Shown here piece after piece: positions 8,640-17,797 of a DNA stretch of 64,000 nt. The notes beneath the pieces are model-generated. The model was not told the DNA's origin and did no database searches. It was given only the letters and a program-made list of their open reading frames with translations. This DNA comes from Laedolimicola ammoniilytica (lineage in GTDB: Bacteria; Bacillota; Clostridia; Lachnospirales; Lachnospiraceae). The stretch lies in assembly GCF_025567165.1 (NCBI RefSeq), contig NZ_JAOQKC010000016.1:1-64000 (forward strand). The letters are read 5' to 3'. Position numbers and translations under genes: made by a program. The stretch's first letter is position 1; each line of letters starts with the position of its first letter.

Positions 8640-8881
8640 AAAACAATTCCTCAATGTAAATAGATACTTCGTCAACCTTTACAGTTTATCACATTTTCGG
8701 CCAATTACAAGGGAAATCTGCTTACTCAGCGTACTTTTTCAAATGCAACCTAGAAAAAATTTACAGAAACGGTTCTAATTGGAAAATCCTGGACATATAT
8801 ATTTATGAATAATACAGGAATCCGGCGGAAGTATGCGCGAAAATGCCATTTCCAAGGGGAGAAGAAGGGAGAACACAAACT

Positions 8882-9508
8882 ATGTCAGATAAGGTAATTG
8901 AGAACAACCAGGTGTCGGTAAGCGGAGAAATTGTATCGGGATTTACGTTCAGCCATGAGGTATTTGGTGAGGGCTTCTATATGGTGGATATTCTGGTCCG
9001 CCGCCTGTCCGATTCAGCGGATCAGATTCCGGTGATGATATCCGAGCGGCTGATTGACGTATCCGGGGATTACGTGGGAGAATACATCCGCATCGGCGGA
9101 CAGTTCCGCTCCTACAACCGGCACGAAGAGAAGAAGAACCGGCTGGTGCTGTCGGTTTTCGCCAGAGAGGTGGAATTCCTGGACGGGGAAATGGAAAATG
9201 CCAAGACGAACCAGATCTTCCTGGACGGCTACATCTGTAAGCCACCGGTGTATCGGAAGACGCCTCTGGGCCGGGAGATCGCGGATCTGCTTATCGCGGT
9301 AAACCGCCCTTATGGGAAATCGGACTACATCCCCTGCATCTGCTGGGGCCGGAATGCCCGCTTCGCCTCAGGCTTCGAGGTGGGAGGCCATGCCCAGATC
9401 TGGGGCAGGATCCAGAGCCGGGAGTACGTGAAAAAGCTCAGCGAGACCGAGTCCGAGCGGCGGATTGCTTATGAGGTGTCGGTGAGCAAGCTGGAGTATG
9501 AATACTGA
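8882..9508 (+). CDS. SSB-like OB-fold protein
   Basis: 208 residues related to single-stranded DNA-binding proteins, apparently two OB-fold segments. Residues ~1-95 run VSVSGEIVSGFTFSHEVFGEGFY and on; ~105-205 run NQIFLDGYICKPPVYRKTPLGREIADLLIAVNR then IPCICWGRNA. The second segment is the recognisable SSB motif. There is no acidic SSB C-terminal tip (it ends KLEYEY), so this is not the main replicative SSB. The ATG at 8882 follows GGGAGAA. Possible role in DNA repair or element biology; uncertain. Confidence 0.7.
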   Translation: MSDKVIENNQVSVSGEIVSGFTFSHEVFGEGFYMVDILVRRLSDSADQIPVMISERLIDVSGDYVGEYIRIGGQFRSYNRHEEKKNRLVLSVFAREVEFLDGEMENAKTNQIFLDGYICKPPVYRKTPLGREIADLLIAVNRPYGKSDYIPCICWGRNARFASGFEVGGHAQIWGRIQSREYVKKLSETESERRIAYEVSVSKLEYEY

Positions 9509-9510
9509 AC

Positions 9511-9539
9511 TTGCAATTCCTCCTGTTTTGTTGTATGAT
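9511..9539 (+). promoter_or_regulatory. predicted promoter of the corrinoid adenosyltransferase
   Basis: TTGCAA (9511-9516), 17-bp spacer, TATGAT (9534-9539), immediately after the SSB-like stop. Confidence 0.6.
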
Positions 9540-9632
9540 GGGCTTAATTATCGAGGCATTCAGAAACAAAGGTTCACAGGCGGATTCTGAGAAGCGTCTG
9601 TGGACACAGCGAACAACAAGGGAGTATGGAAA

Positions 9633-10118
9633 ATGGGAAAAGCACATGTAACTGTCTTTTGCGGTAACGGAAGAGGGAAAACCTCAGCGGCGCTCGGACA
9701 GGGAATCTTCGGAGCCAGCGCAGGGAAATCCGTCATTATCATACAGTTCCTGAAGGGAAAGATTGGCGAGCGCATTGATTTTATCAAGCGTCTGGAGCCT
9801 GAGATTAAAGCCTTCTGCTTTGAAAAATCCGATGTGAACTATGAGGCGCTATCGCCGGAGGAACAGAAGGAAGAAGCGATGAATATCCGCAATGGCCTGA
9901 ACTTCGCCAGAAAGGTACTGACCACGGACGGCTGCGACGTCCTGATTCTGGATGAGGTACTGGGACTGATCGATAAGGGTATCCTGACGGTGGAAGAGCT
10001 GAAGACATTGCTCGAAGCCGGAGACGGCGATACGGAGCTGATGTTGACCGGCATCCGGATGTATGATGAGCTGTATCCGTACGTGGACGAGGTATTTCGC
10101 ATCGACACCTTGAAATAA
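9633..10118 (+). CDS. cob(I)yrinic acid a,c-diamide adenosyltransferase (CobO/BtuR family)
   Basis: 161 residues. The P-loop GNGRGKTSAALG near the N-terminus and the DEVLGLIDKGIL segment (~107-118) are those of CobO-type ATP:corrinoid adenosyltransferases, which make adenosylcobamide. ATG at 9633 with GGGAG 8 bases ahead. It stands alone with no cobalamin genes nearby, so corrinoid salvage is more likely than de novo synthesis. The family is clear, the physiological substrate less so. Confidence 0.85.
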   Translation: MGKAHVTVFCGNGRGKTSAALGQGIFGASAGKSVIIIQFLKGKIGERIDFIKRLEPEIKAFCFEKSDVNYEALSPEEQKEEAMNIRNGLNFARKVLTTDGCDVLILDEVLGLIDKGILTVEELKTLLEAGDGDTELMLTGIRMYDELYPYVDEVFRIDTLK

Positions 10119-10173
10119 ATAAAGACAGGTGTATCTGCCAGGCGGACAAAAAACATGAGATGTCCGGAAAGCG

Positions 10174-10202
10174 TTGACAAGCGGTACACACTGTGCTAAT
10201 CT
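10174..10202 (+). promoter_or_regulatory. promoter of the dapA-dapB unit
   Basis: TTGACA (10174-10179), 17-bp spacer, extended -10 TGC-TAATCT (10197-10202). It places the transcript start about 25 bases ahead of the lysine riboswitch. Confidence 0.75.
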
Positions 10203-10232
10203 GAACATAATTGGTAACAAATTAAATAGGAA

Positions 10233-10462
10233 GAAAGATAGAGGTTGCGTTTTCCATTAGTACCTTTTCGGATATGGCAGGCATAGACGAAGAAGAGGGA
10301 AAGGGGCCGACGCCGAAAGAGATTGTTTCCTGTGAGTGGTTTCTTGGGCATACCGTGAAGAACGATATGACTGTCATCAGTTTCTGATGGGGCGCTATCC
10401 AGAGAGCAGTATCATAAAGCAGATTCTTTTGGGGCGGCCTTCACGGGTACGCCTCATTTTTT
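10233..10462 (+). ncRNA. lysine riboswitch (L-box) with terminator
   Basis: Conserved L-box blocks appear in order: GATAGAGGTTGCG (~10237), AAAGGGGCCGACGCCGAAAG (~10300-10319), and GACTGTCATCAG ... CTGATGGGGCGCTATC (~10369-10399). P1 is closed by GATAG/CTATC. An expression platform follows: GGGGCG (10431) pairs with CGCCTC (10450-10455) ahead of a T-run. In this family lysine binding favours termination. It sits directly ahead of dapA and dapB, lysine/diaminopimelate genes, which supports the call. Confidence 0.92.
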
Positions 10463-10496
10463 AAACCTTAGATTCATTTAGCAGGAGGAAATGAAA

Positions 10497-11387
10497 ATGG
10501 CTATTTTTAAGGGAGCAGCAGTTGCAATTGTAACACCGTTTCTGGACAATGGAGAGATTAACTATCCGAAGCTTTCTGAGCTTCTGGATTACCAGATTGA
10601 AAATGGCACAGACGCCATCGTCATCTGCGGAACCACCGGTGAGTCATCCACACTGAGCCACGAGGAGCATCTGGAGGCGATTCGCTTCACCGTAGAGCAT
10701 GTGAAGAAACGCGTGCCGGTTATCGCCGGAACCGGTTCCAATTGTACGGAGACTGCCATTTATCTGTCCCGGGAGGCAGAAAAATACGGCGCGGACGCAC
10801 TGCTGGTGGTGACTCCTTACTATAATAAGGCGACCCAGAAGGGGCTCATCGCCCACTATACCGCAGTGGCAGAGTCCGTAAGCCTGCCCATCATCATGTA
10901 CAATGTGCCGTCCCGTACTGGCTGCAATATCCAGCCCGAGACAGCCGTAGCGCTGGCTAAGAATGTCAGGAACATCGTCGGCATCAAGGAAGCCAGCGGC
11001 AATATCTCTCAGGTAGCGAAGCTGATGCAGCTGGCAGACGGATGCATCGAGCTCTACTCCGGAAATGACGATCAGGTAGTTCCGATCCTGTCTCTGGGCG
11101 GATACGGCGTTATCTCTGTACTTTCCAATGTGGCGCCGAGACAAACCCACGACATGGTCATGAAGTACCTGGAGGGCGACACCGCAGGCAGTCTTGCCAT
11201 CCAGATGAAGGCCATTCCGGTCATCGACAAGCTGTTCTGTGAAGTGAATCCGATTCCGGTAAAAGCAGCCCTGAATCAGATGGGCTTTGAGGTCGGCCCC
11301 CTTCGCATGCCGCTGACCGAGATGGAGCCGGAGCACCAGGCGCAGCTGAAGCAGGCAATGATTGATTTTGGAATCGAGGTAAAATAA
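10497..11387 (+). CDS. dapA: 4-hydroxy-tetrahydrodipicolinate synthase
   Basis: 296 residues. Condenses pyruvate with aspartate semialdehyde, the first committed step to diaminopimelate and lysine. A class I aldolase TIM barrel with CGTTGESSTLSHEEH, the catalytic Tyr region (IIMYNVPSRTGCN) and the Schiff-base Lys in GIKEASGN (~161). The ATG at 10497 is preferred because AGGAGG lies 8 bases ahead; the in-frame ATG at 10491 is only 2 bases from it. Co-transcribed with dapB 3 bases downstream, under lysine riboswitch control. Confidence 0.95.
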   Translation: MAIFKGAAVAIVTPFLDNGEINYPKLSELLDYQIENGTDAIVICGTTGESSTLSHEEHLEAIRFTVEHVKKRVPVIAGTGSNCTETAIYLSREAEKYGADALLVVTPYYNKATQKGLIAHYTAVAESVSLPIIMYNVPSRTGCNIQPETAVALAKNVRNIVGIKEASGNISQVAKLMQLADGCIELYSGNDDQVVPILSLGGYGVISVLSNVAPRQTHDMVMKYLEGDTAGSLAIQMKAIPVIDKLFCEVNPIPVKAALNQMGFEVGPLRMPLTEMEPEHQAQLKQAMIDFGIEVK

Positions 11388-11390
11388 CAA

Positions 11391-12143
11391 ATGACAAAGA
11401 TAATACTTCACGGCTGTAACGGCCGTATGGGACAGATGCTGACGGGACTTCTGAAGGAGGATCCGGAAGCAGAAGTGGTAGCAGGCGTAGATGGTTACAC
11501 TGGTATCGCCAATAACTATCCGGTATTCACAACGATTGATGAGTGTGATGTACAGGCTGACGTAGTCATCGACTTTTCCAATGCAAAGGCGGCAGATGGC
11601 CTGCTGGATTACTGCGTACGGACCAAGACGCCGGTTGTTCTGTGTACCACAGGTCTCTCCGAGGAGCAGCTTGTCAAGGTAGAAGAGGCGGCTAAAGAAA
11701 CCGCGGTTCTGAAGTCTGCCAATATGTCTCTGGGGATTAACCTGCTCATGAAGCTCTTAAAGGAAGCGACTCCGACTCTGGCGGCAGCCGGATTTGATAT
11801 CGAGATCGTAGAAAAGCACCACAATCAGAAGCTGGATGCTCCCAGCGGTACCGCCCTGGCCCTGGCTGACTCTATCAACGAGGCTTCTGACGGAGCTTAT
11901 CACTATGTATACGACAGAAGCCAGGAACGCAAAAAGCGCGACAGCCGTGAAATCGGCATCTCCGCTGTCCGCGGCGGCACCATCGTAGGCGACCACGACG
12001 TGATTTTCGCAGGCACCGACGAAGTCATCACCTTTGAGCACCGGGCTTACTCCCGCGCTGTATTTGGTAAGGGAGCGATTCAGGCAGCTAAGTTCCTGGC
12101 GGGAAAACCGGCGGGTAGATATGACATGAGCGACGTGATATAA
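11391..12143 (+). CDS. dapB: 4-hydroxy-tetrahydrodipicolinate reductase
   Basis: 250 residues. NAD(P)H-dependent reduction of the DapA product. The nucleotide-binding GCNGRMGQML (residues 8-17), the catalytic EKHHNQKLDAPSGTA block (~137-151) and GIGISAVRGG-like region (here EIGISAVRGGTIVGDH) are diagnostic. It is the second and last gene of the riboswitch-controlled unit. A palindrome-rich stretch follows. Confidence 0.95.
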   Translation: MTKIILHGCNGRMGQMLTGLLKEDPEAEVVAGVDGYTGIANNYPVFTTIDECDVQADVVIDFSNAKAADGLLDYCVRTKTPVVLCTTGLSEEQLVKVEEAAKETAVLKSANMSLGINLLMKLLKEATPTLAAAGFDIEIVEKHHNQKLDAPSGTALALADSINEASDGAYHYVYDRSQERKKRDSREIGISAVRGGTIVGDHDVIFAGTDEVITFEHRAYSRAVFGKGAIQAAKFLAGKPAGRYDMSDVI

Positions 12144-12145
12144 CC

Positions 12146-12305
12146 AGTTCAGGCAAGCTTCTGTGCAGGCAGATACTATGCTTGCATAAGAATCTGCCTG
12201 TATGGAAGCTTGTGTTGAGCGCCATGTCATGAGCAAAAATGAGCTGCGTAGCAGCGGAGAGCTCCGGAGGAGCGCTTTTGCGAATGGCGCGCCTGACTGA
12301 ACGTC
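12146..12305. repeat. large imperfect palindrome (MITE-like)
   Basis: Nested inverted repeats fill this gene-free stretch: CAAGCTTC (12154) with GAAGCTTG (12205), GCAGGCAGAT (12165) with ATCTGCCTG (12192), and further in GCGCCAT/ATGGCGC with GCAAAA/TTTTGC. The outer flanks CAGTTCAGGC and GCCTGACTGAACG are also roughly complementary. No coding potential is evident. It looks like a structured repeat or a non-autonomous element remnant. Confidence 0.5.
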
Positions 12306-12361
12306 CCTGTTCACAAAACTTTCACTCAAAAATCACAGAATCCATTCAGAAAAAACACAAA

Positions 12362-12410
12362 AGAGGAATATCCTTAGACAGATACGTCTGCAGGGATGTT
12401 CCTCTTTTTT
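12362..12410 (+). terminator. terminator hairpin
   Basis: AGAGGAATATCC (12362) pairs, with wobbles, with GGGATGTTCCTCT (12393-12405), followed by a T6 run. A small inner hairpin sits in the loop. Probably the end of the dapAB transcript. Confidence 0.75.
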
Positions 12411-12573
12411 CGCTCTATAGGAAATACCGTGTTACATTAAAATGTGAAAGTCATGATTCCTATAGAGCAAAAAGCCCCTCCGGGGGATCGCACTGCGGCG
12501 GAATGGAATCATGTCGCTTATGCGACCCGCCGCAGGCGGAGAATCCTGCTTCGCAGGATTCTTTCTTATTACA
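12411..12573. repeat. hairpin-rich dispersed repeat
   Basis: Inverted repeats GCTCTATAGGAA/TTCCTATAGAGC (12412, ~12458) and AGAATCCTGC/GCAGGATTCT (12540-12549, 12553-12562). The end, GCAGGATTCTTTCTTATTAC, closely matches the repeat near 62410, and the CTATAGGAA arms resemble those at 27457 and 62338. It precedes the ABC ATPase gene. No ORF with a ribosome site is seen. Confidence 0.5.
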
Positions 12574-12619
12574 GAAAGGAGCCAACAGGCAGTCGATGAG
12601 AGTGAAGGAGGAAAGAAAC

Positions 12620-13579
12620 TTGATCGAAGTCAAAGACCTGGTGAAACGCTACAGCAAAAATACTGCAGTGGATCACTTGAATTTTCACGTACAAAAAGGT
12701 CAGATCTACGGATTCTTAGGCCCCAACGGCGCCGGAAAATCCACCACTATGAACATGATGACCGGCTATCTGGCTCCTACTGAGGGCCAAATCCTGATCA
12801 ACGGCCACGACGTAGCTGAAGAGCCCATGGAAGCCCGGAAATGTATCGGCTACCTGCCGGAGATTCCGCCGCTTTATCCGGATATGACTGTGCTGGAATA
12901 TCTGCGCTTTGCTGCAGAGCTGAAACAGGTGCCGAAAAATGACCGGAGCAGCGAGGTGGAGCGCGTCATGGGCGAAACCCGCATCAAAGACATGGAGCAC
13001 CGCCTGATCCGCCATCTGTCCAAAGGCTATAAGCAGAGAGTGGGACTGGCCCAGGCTTTGCTTGGGGATCCGGAGGTTCTGATTCTGGATGAGCCCATGG
13101 TCGGCCTGGATCCCAAGCAGATCATCGAGATTCGGGAACTGATCCGCGGGCTTGGACAAAAGCATACGGTTATATTGAGTTCCCATATTCTGTCGGAGAT
13201 CACCAGCGTCTGTGACCATGTCCTGATCATTTCCCATGGAAAGCTGGTGGCCAGCGACACGCCGGAAAATCTGGGCAGCTACATGAAGCATTCAGACGCA
13301 ATGGAACTGCAGGTGCGGGGAAGCAAAGGGGCCTGCGAGCAGGCTATGGAGCTTTTGAAGCAAGTAGAGGGGCTGGAAGTGAGGACCACGCCCGCGGCGT
13401 TGGAGGATGTGTTCCTGGAGCTGACTGATGAGGAAAATAATGGAAATTCTGATACGGCAGCAAGACAGGAAAAATCAGAGAGCTTTTCACTTGGGAAAAA
13501 GAAACAGAAAACAGAAGACACAGAAGAGAAAGCGGTTTCTGTGGAAGAACAAAAATCTGACGAAAAGGAGGAACAGTAA
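12620..13579 (+). CDS. Gld-type ABC transporter ATP-binding protein
   Basis: 319 residues. Walker A GPNGAGKSTT, signature LSKGYKQRVGLAQALLG, Walker B VLILDEPMVGLDP and the H-loop region (ILSSHILSEI) are all intact. The TTG at 12620 is the likely start, with AAGGAGG 8 bases ahead, giving the usual LIEVKDLVKRY beginning; an ATG 8 codons upstream (12596) is the alternative. After ~275 residues comes a Lys/Glu-rich, probably disordered tail of about 45 residues, unusual for the family. It overlaps none but abuts the permease (1 base), so they form one exporter. Confidence 0.9.
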   Translation: MIEVKDLVKRYSKNTAVDHLNFHVQKGQIYGFLGPNGAGKSTTMNMMTGYLAPTEGQILINGHDVAEEPMEARKCIGYLPEIPPLYPDMTVLEYLRFAAELKQVPKNDRSSEVERVMGETRIKDMEHRLIRHLSKGYKQRVGLAQALLGDPEVLILDEPMVGLDPKQIIEIRELIRGLGQKHTVILSSHILSEITSVCDHVLIISHGKLVASDTPENLGSYMKHSDAMELQVRGSKGACEQAMELLKQVEGLEVRTTPAALEDVFLELTDEENNGNSDTAARQEKSESFSLGKKKQKTEDTEEKAVSVEEQKSDEKEEQ

Positions 13580-13580
13580 C

Positions 13581-15659
13581 ATGTGTGCGATTTACAAAAA
13601 GGAACTGCGGGCGTATCTGACCTCCATGACCGGCTACATCTTCATGGCCGTGCTGTTGGCTGTCACCAGCCTGTACTATGTGGCCAACTGTCTGGTGGGC
13701 GGCTACCCGGCCTTCGGAGCTGTTCTCTCCTCTGTTTATTTTGTATTGCTGATTATTGTGCCGGTTCTGACCATGCGGAGTATGGCTGAGGAAAAACGCC
13801 AGAAGACCGACCAGCTCTTGATGACAGCGCCGGTTTCCCTTTGGAAAATTGTGTTGGGCAAATACCTGGCCATGGTGACGATTTTCCTGATTCCCATGGC
13901 GATTTTGTGCCTGTATCCGCTGATTCTGCTGCAATTCGGAAGCGTCTCATTGCCTATGGCCTATACTGCGATTCTGGGCTATACCCTGTTCGGCGCGGCG
14001 TGTCTGGGAATCGGGCTGTTCCTGTCGGCCCTCACCGAAAGCCAGGTTATCGCGGCGGTGCTGACCTTCGGCGTCCTGTTCTTCCTGAACATGGCCTCCG
14101 GCATCGCCAATGTCATCGGAGCCAGCGGCGTCCTGGCGTCGGTTTTGAACGCCCTTTGCATCTACCAGCCGTTCATTAATTTCGTGCAGGGGATGTTCGA
14201 TCTGACTGGCGTCCTGTACTATGTGACGGTCATCATTCTGTCCCTGTTCCTGACAGTGCAGCTCATGCAGAAAAAGCACGGCACCTATCGGGCCAGCATG
14301 GTGGTCTTCGGCTGCGTGGCTGCGGTGCTGGTGAATCTGATAGCAGGAAAGCTGCCGTCCCAGTACCTGAAATACGACGCCAGTGACCAGAAGCTTTTCA
14401 CCACCGGCGACCAGACGGCGGAGATTGTAAAAGGCCTGGACGAGGATATTACCCTCTACCTGATTGCCCAGCAGGGCAGCGAGGACGCCACCTTACAGGA
14501 ATTGCTGGATCGCTACGCAGGATTATCCTCCCACATCAAGGTAGAGACGAAGGATCCGGTGCTTTACCCGAATTTCGCCTCCCGGTATACCAGTGAAAAT
14601 CTGTCCGAAAACAGCGTGCTGGTGGTGGGACAGAACCGTTCAAAGGCTGTGGATTACTATGATATCTATCAGTATAGTATGGATTATTCCACTTACAGCA
14701 GCTCCTTAAGCAGCTTCGACGGCGAGGGTCAGATCACCAGCGCCATTGCCTATGTAACCGCCGAGGATATGCCGGTCGTCTACACGCTGACCGGTCACGA
14801 CGAGGCAGAGCTGAGTACCACAGTCACTTCTTCCATTGAAAAGGAAAATATTGAATTAAAATCCTTGAGCCTGCTGACGGAGGAGGCTGTGCCGGAGGAC
14901 GCGAAAGCTGTTATTATCTACGGTGCGATTTCCGATATTTCAGCGGATGAGAAAAATAAACTGGAAACCTATCTGGAGCAGGGCGGACAGCTTGTGATGC
15001 TGACTGGCTACACGGACAAGGAAACGCCGAATCTGGACAGCCTGCTGAGTGACTATGGAATCGCTCTGGCAGAGGGTCTGGTACTGGAGGGCGACAGTCA
15101 GCATCACCTGCCCAATTATCCCTATTATCTGCTGCCGACGATTCAGAGTTCCACGTATACATCGGACGTCAGCTCCCGCAATGTTCTGCTGGCCTTTGCC
15201 CAGGGCATGACAGAAAGCCCGGATATCAGTGACGATCTGACCTATGAAAGTCTGCTGACCACCTCCGCCCTGTCCTATTCCAAGACCAACCTGGAATCCG
15301 AAAATCTCGATCAGGAGGAGGGCGATATTGCGGGGCCCTTTGACCTGGGTGCTGTCGTCACCAAAACCATTGACGAAGACACAGAAGCAAAACTCATCGT
15401 GTTCTCTTCTGAGACTCTGCTGGATGAACAGGTAGACAATATGGTATCCGGCGGCAACAGCACAATGTTTCTGAATGTGATGAGTCAGTTGGTAGACCAT
15501 GAAAACACCGTTTCTATCGAGCCCAAAAGTATGAGTACCGAATACCTGACGGTAAGTGCGGGCAGCGCTATTTTCTGGGGGATTCTGACGATTATTCTGC
15601 TCCCGCTGTTTCTGCTCATTACAGGGGGCGTTATCTGGTTTGGAAGGAGGAAACGGTAG
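13581..15659 (+). CDS. ABC permease fused to a GldG-like extracytoplasmic domain
   Basis: 692 residues. Residues ~1-240 are an ABC-2 permease with about six membrane segments (YIFMAVLLAVTSLYYV, IIVPVLTMRSMAEEKRQKTDQLL). A further helix near 245 leads into an outward GldG-like domain (~265-650, DASDQKLFTTGDQTAEIVKGL), and a C-terminal helix (~660-685) returns to the membrane. This fuses the roles of gliding-type GldF and GldG subunits. Known Gld-like sets occur in non-gliding Clostridia; the exported substrate is unknown. Start ATG with AAAGGAGG ahead. The next gene begins at the following base. Confidence 0.82.
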   Translation: MCAIYKKELRAYLTSMTGYIFMAVLLAVTSLYYVANCLVGGYPAFGAVLSSVYFVLLIIVPVLTMRSMAEEKRQKTDQLLMTAPVSLWKIVLGKYLAMVTIFLIPMAILCLYPLILLQFGSVSLPMAYTAILGYTLFGAACLGIGLFLSALTESQVIAAVLTFGVLFFLNMASGIANVIGASGVLASVLNALCIYQPFINFVQGMFDLTGVLYYVTVIILSLFLTVQLMQKKHGTYRASMVVFGCVAAVLVNLIAGKLPSQYLKYDASDQKLFTTGDQTAEIVKGLDEDITLYLIAQQGSEDATLQELLDRYAGLSSHIKVETKDPVLYPNFASRYTSENLSENSVLVVGQNRSKAVDYYDIYQYSMDYSTYSSSLSSFDGEGQITSAIAYVTAEDMPVVYTLTGHDEAELSTTVTSSIEKENIELKSLSLLTEEAVPEDAKAVIIYGAISDISADEKNKLETYLEQGGQLVMLTGYTDKETPNLDSLLSDYGIALAEGLVLEGDSQHHLPNYPYYLLPTIQSSTYTSDVSSRNVLLAFAQGMTESPDISDDLTYESLLTTSALSYSKTNLESENLDQEEGDIAGPFDLGAVVTKTIDEDTEAKLIVFSSETLLDEQVDNMVSGGNSTMFLNVMSQLVDHENTVSIEPKSMSTEYLTVSAGSAIFWGILTIILLPLFLLITGGVIWFGRRKR

Positions 15660-16232
15660 ATGACGAAAAAGAAAAGACAGGTAAAGCTGCTGGCGGCGAT
15701 AGCCGCCCTGGCTGTCCTGACTCTTGTCTATGTTCTGGTTAGCCGGGCAGACTGGAATCATGAGGAAGACGAAACCACGGAAGAAATCGAGGTTTTAAGC
15801 GTAGCGCCTGCGGAAATCAGTGAAGCCGAGATCACGAATTCCTATGGCACCCTGTATCTAAGCTATGATGGCGAAACCTGGATCAGCCCGGATAACCCGG
15901 AGATGGATCTGAATCAGGATGCTCTGGCGACCCTGTGGAATCGGTTGAATCCGCTGTCTGCTGTCCGGGATCTGGGCGAAGCGCCGGAGGACTTAAGTGC
16001 TTACAGTCTTGCTGATCCGGCTGTCACGATCCGGATCATCCGCGATGACGGTACGGAACTTACTGTCTCTATCGGCAGTACGGCTTCGGATGGAAATGTG
16101 TATGTGATGACTTCGGAAAGTGATCATATCTATACCTGTGACAGTTATCTGGCGACGGCTTTTACGTGCAGCTTACGTGATTTTGAGGCGACTGTTGAGG
16201 AAGAACCGGGAGATAGCGAGTCTGCGGAATAG
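15660..16232 (+). CDS. DUF4340-domain protein
   Basis: 190 residues. A basic N-terminus plus one hydrophobic segment (~8-27) anchor it in the membrane. The rest carries the DUF4340 pattern (LDLNQDALATLWNRLNPLSA-like helix, then YSLADPAVTIRII and YVMTSESDHIYTCDSYL). Members are regularly encoded next to Gld-like ABC transporters. It follows the permease with no gap and is probably the third component of the same complex. It has an acidic C-terminus. Confidence 0.8.
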   Translation: MTKKKRQVKLLAAIAALAVLTLVYVLVSRADWNHEEDETTEEIEVLSVAPAEISEAEITNSYGTLYLSYDGETWISPDNPEMDLNQDALATLWNRLNPLSAVRDLGEAPEDLSAYSLADPAVTIRIIRDDGTELTVSIGSTASDGNVYVMTSESDHIYTCDSYLATAFTCSLRDFEATVEEEPGDSESAE

Positions 16233-16329
16233 AAGGACGGACGGGTCGGGGCTTTAGAACCCACAAACCACTGGAAATGTGGAAGAAATTCCTTTATACT
16301 GAAAAAGACGTCTGTAAAGGAGAATTACT

Positions 16330-16968
16330 ATGAAGATAAAAGCATGGAGCATCCTGCTCTCCCTTATCCTGACTTTGACGCTTATTTCCCTGGCTGTCGT
16401 CCTGACCCTGGCCTGCAAGCCACTGTATTATCTGGATATCCACGCACTCCATATTCCGGAAACTACCGGCTATACGATTTCGGAGATTAAAGCGAATTAT
16501 GACGCAGTCATCGACTACAGCCTGAGCTTCGGAAATGCTCCGCTGGAATTTCCCACGTTTCCCATGTCGGAGGGCGGGCGCATTCATTTTGAAGAAGTAA
16601 AGAACATCTTCAATCTTTTTAAATGCATGGCTATCTTCGGTACACTGACAGGTGCCGCCGGGATTCTTCGGCAGCGCCGTAAGCAAAGCTATGGATATCT
16701 GAAGCTGACGGCTATCCTGACTGTGGCCCTGCCAGCCGTTATCGGAGCAACCGTCGCCCTGAACTGGGACTGGACTTTTGCCGCGTTTCATGAGCTCGCT
16801 TTCAACAATGACTACTGGCTCTTCGACCCTGCCACCGACCCGGTTATCAATATCCTGCCGGATGCGTATTTTCTGCACTGCGCAGTTATGATTCTGGTGC
16901 TGGTGATCCTGGGAAGCCTTATCTGCGGTCTGATTTACCGGCGAGTACAGAGAAAGAATGTGAAATAA
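16330..16968 (+). CDS. TIGR01906/DUF1461 integral membrane protein
   Basis: 212 residues with hydrophobic segments at about 5-28, 97-115, 130-150 and 180-203. The loop LDIHALHIPETTGYTISEIKANYDAVIDY is the signature of the TIGR01906 (DUF1461) family. RBS AAAGGAG precedes the ATG, and TATACT about 30 bases further up is a possible -10. The molecular function of the family is not known. Single-gene unit. Confidence 0.8.
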   Translation: MKIKAWSILLSLILTLTLISLAVVLTLACKPLYYLDIHALHIPETTGYTISEIKANYDAVIDYSLSFGNAPLEFPTFPMSEGGRIHFEEVKNIFNLFKCMAIFGTLTGAAGILRQRRKQSYGYLKLTAILTVALPAVIGATVALNWDWTFAAFHELAFNNDYWLFDPATDPVINILPDAYFLHCAVMILVLVILGSLICGLIYRRVQRKNVK

Positions 16969-17175
16969 GAAGAAAAACAGAAAGTAAAATAGAATGTAAT
17001 ATAGAGCGCAAACGGCTGCCCGACAGAATCACCTGCGGGCAGTGGGGATTAACGCGGATATGAAGCAGAGTATCGAAGATATCATGGAATGTTAGTTATA
17101 GAAATGAAACAAGAACAGAGGCTGTCACTTCATTCGTGGAGCGTTTCTGTCTTTCTAATAATATTAAATCGTGAT

Positions 17176-17496
17176 TTATTTCTCCTCTTCCTTAATCTCC
17201 CAGTGAATCAAGAACGTCAGCGCAGCCCTGAGCGCAATAATTCCTGCCACCGTTCCGATTTCTTTCCAGTCCCGGACCACTACGGTTCGCAGGATCTCGC
17301 TTCCCAGCTTAAATTCCAGACCCATGGCCAGCCCCCGGGCCAGGGTCAGCTTTGTGTCCGGAGAGCGGTGCAGGTAACTCCAGAAGCCCCGCAGGCCTGA
17401 GAAAATGATAATGCCCACGCCGATAAATTCAAAGAGCAGAATCGCTCCGTCCACGATATTTTCCAGAATGAGGTGCAGTAATTCTAAAAATTCCAT
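17176..17496 (-). CDS. DUF1622 membrane protein
   Basis: 106 residues. Hydrophobic helices at ~10-35 and ~78-97 flank the conserved DUF1622 stretch RGLAMGLEFKLGSEILRTVVVRDW. The ATG at 17496 follows a GGGGGG run 8 bases ahead; longer in-frame starts have no ribosome site. The family function is unknown. Monocistronic on the minus strand, with an extended -10 (TGTTATACT) upstream. Confidence 0.8.
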   Translation of the reverse strand: MEFLELLHLILENIVDGAILLFEFIGVGIIIFSGLRGFWSYLHRSPDTKLTLARGLAMGLEFKLGSEILRTVVVRDWKEIGTVAGIIALRAALTFLIHWEIKEEEK

Positions 17497-17726
17497 AGTA
17501 AAATCCCCCCGATTTTCTAAAGTAAGATAAGGACAGTATAACATAAGTTCACACATATTGATATAGGTTCCATCGTCATTGTCAACGCCCCCCCTGAAGT
17601 CACGCATGGAATTTACCAGATCATAGGAATTTCAGTTCCGAAAGAAGAGAGGCAGCAAGAAAGCAGCCGATGTTTTTTTAGCTGGGCAGTGAATGCTCGG
17701 GGGCGTTTTTTATGTCAAATTGCTGA

Positions 17727-17755
17727 TTGACAAACTGTAGACTGAATGATAATAT
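17727..17755 (+). promoter_or_regulatory. promoter of cyuA
   Basis: TTGACA (17727-17732), 17-bp spacer, TAATAT (17750-17755), about 40 bases ahead of the start codon. It is separated from the preceding minus-strand gene by about 230 bp with no other gene. Confidence 0.75.
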
Positions 17756-17797
17756 GCCATTAATAATACTACTAATAATATCAGAGGAGGGAAGAAT

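Noticed and set aside
12239..12619. N-terminal extension of the ABC ATPase gene back to 12239
   Set aside because: The extension reads through hairpin repeats; a ribosome site and the family start agree on 12620.
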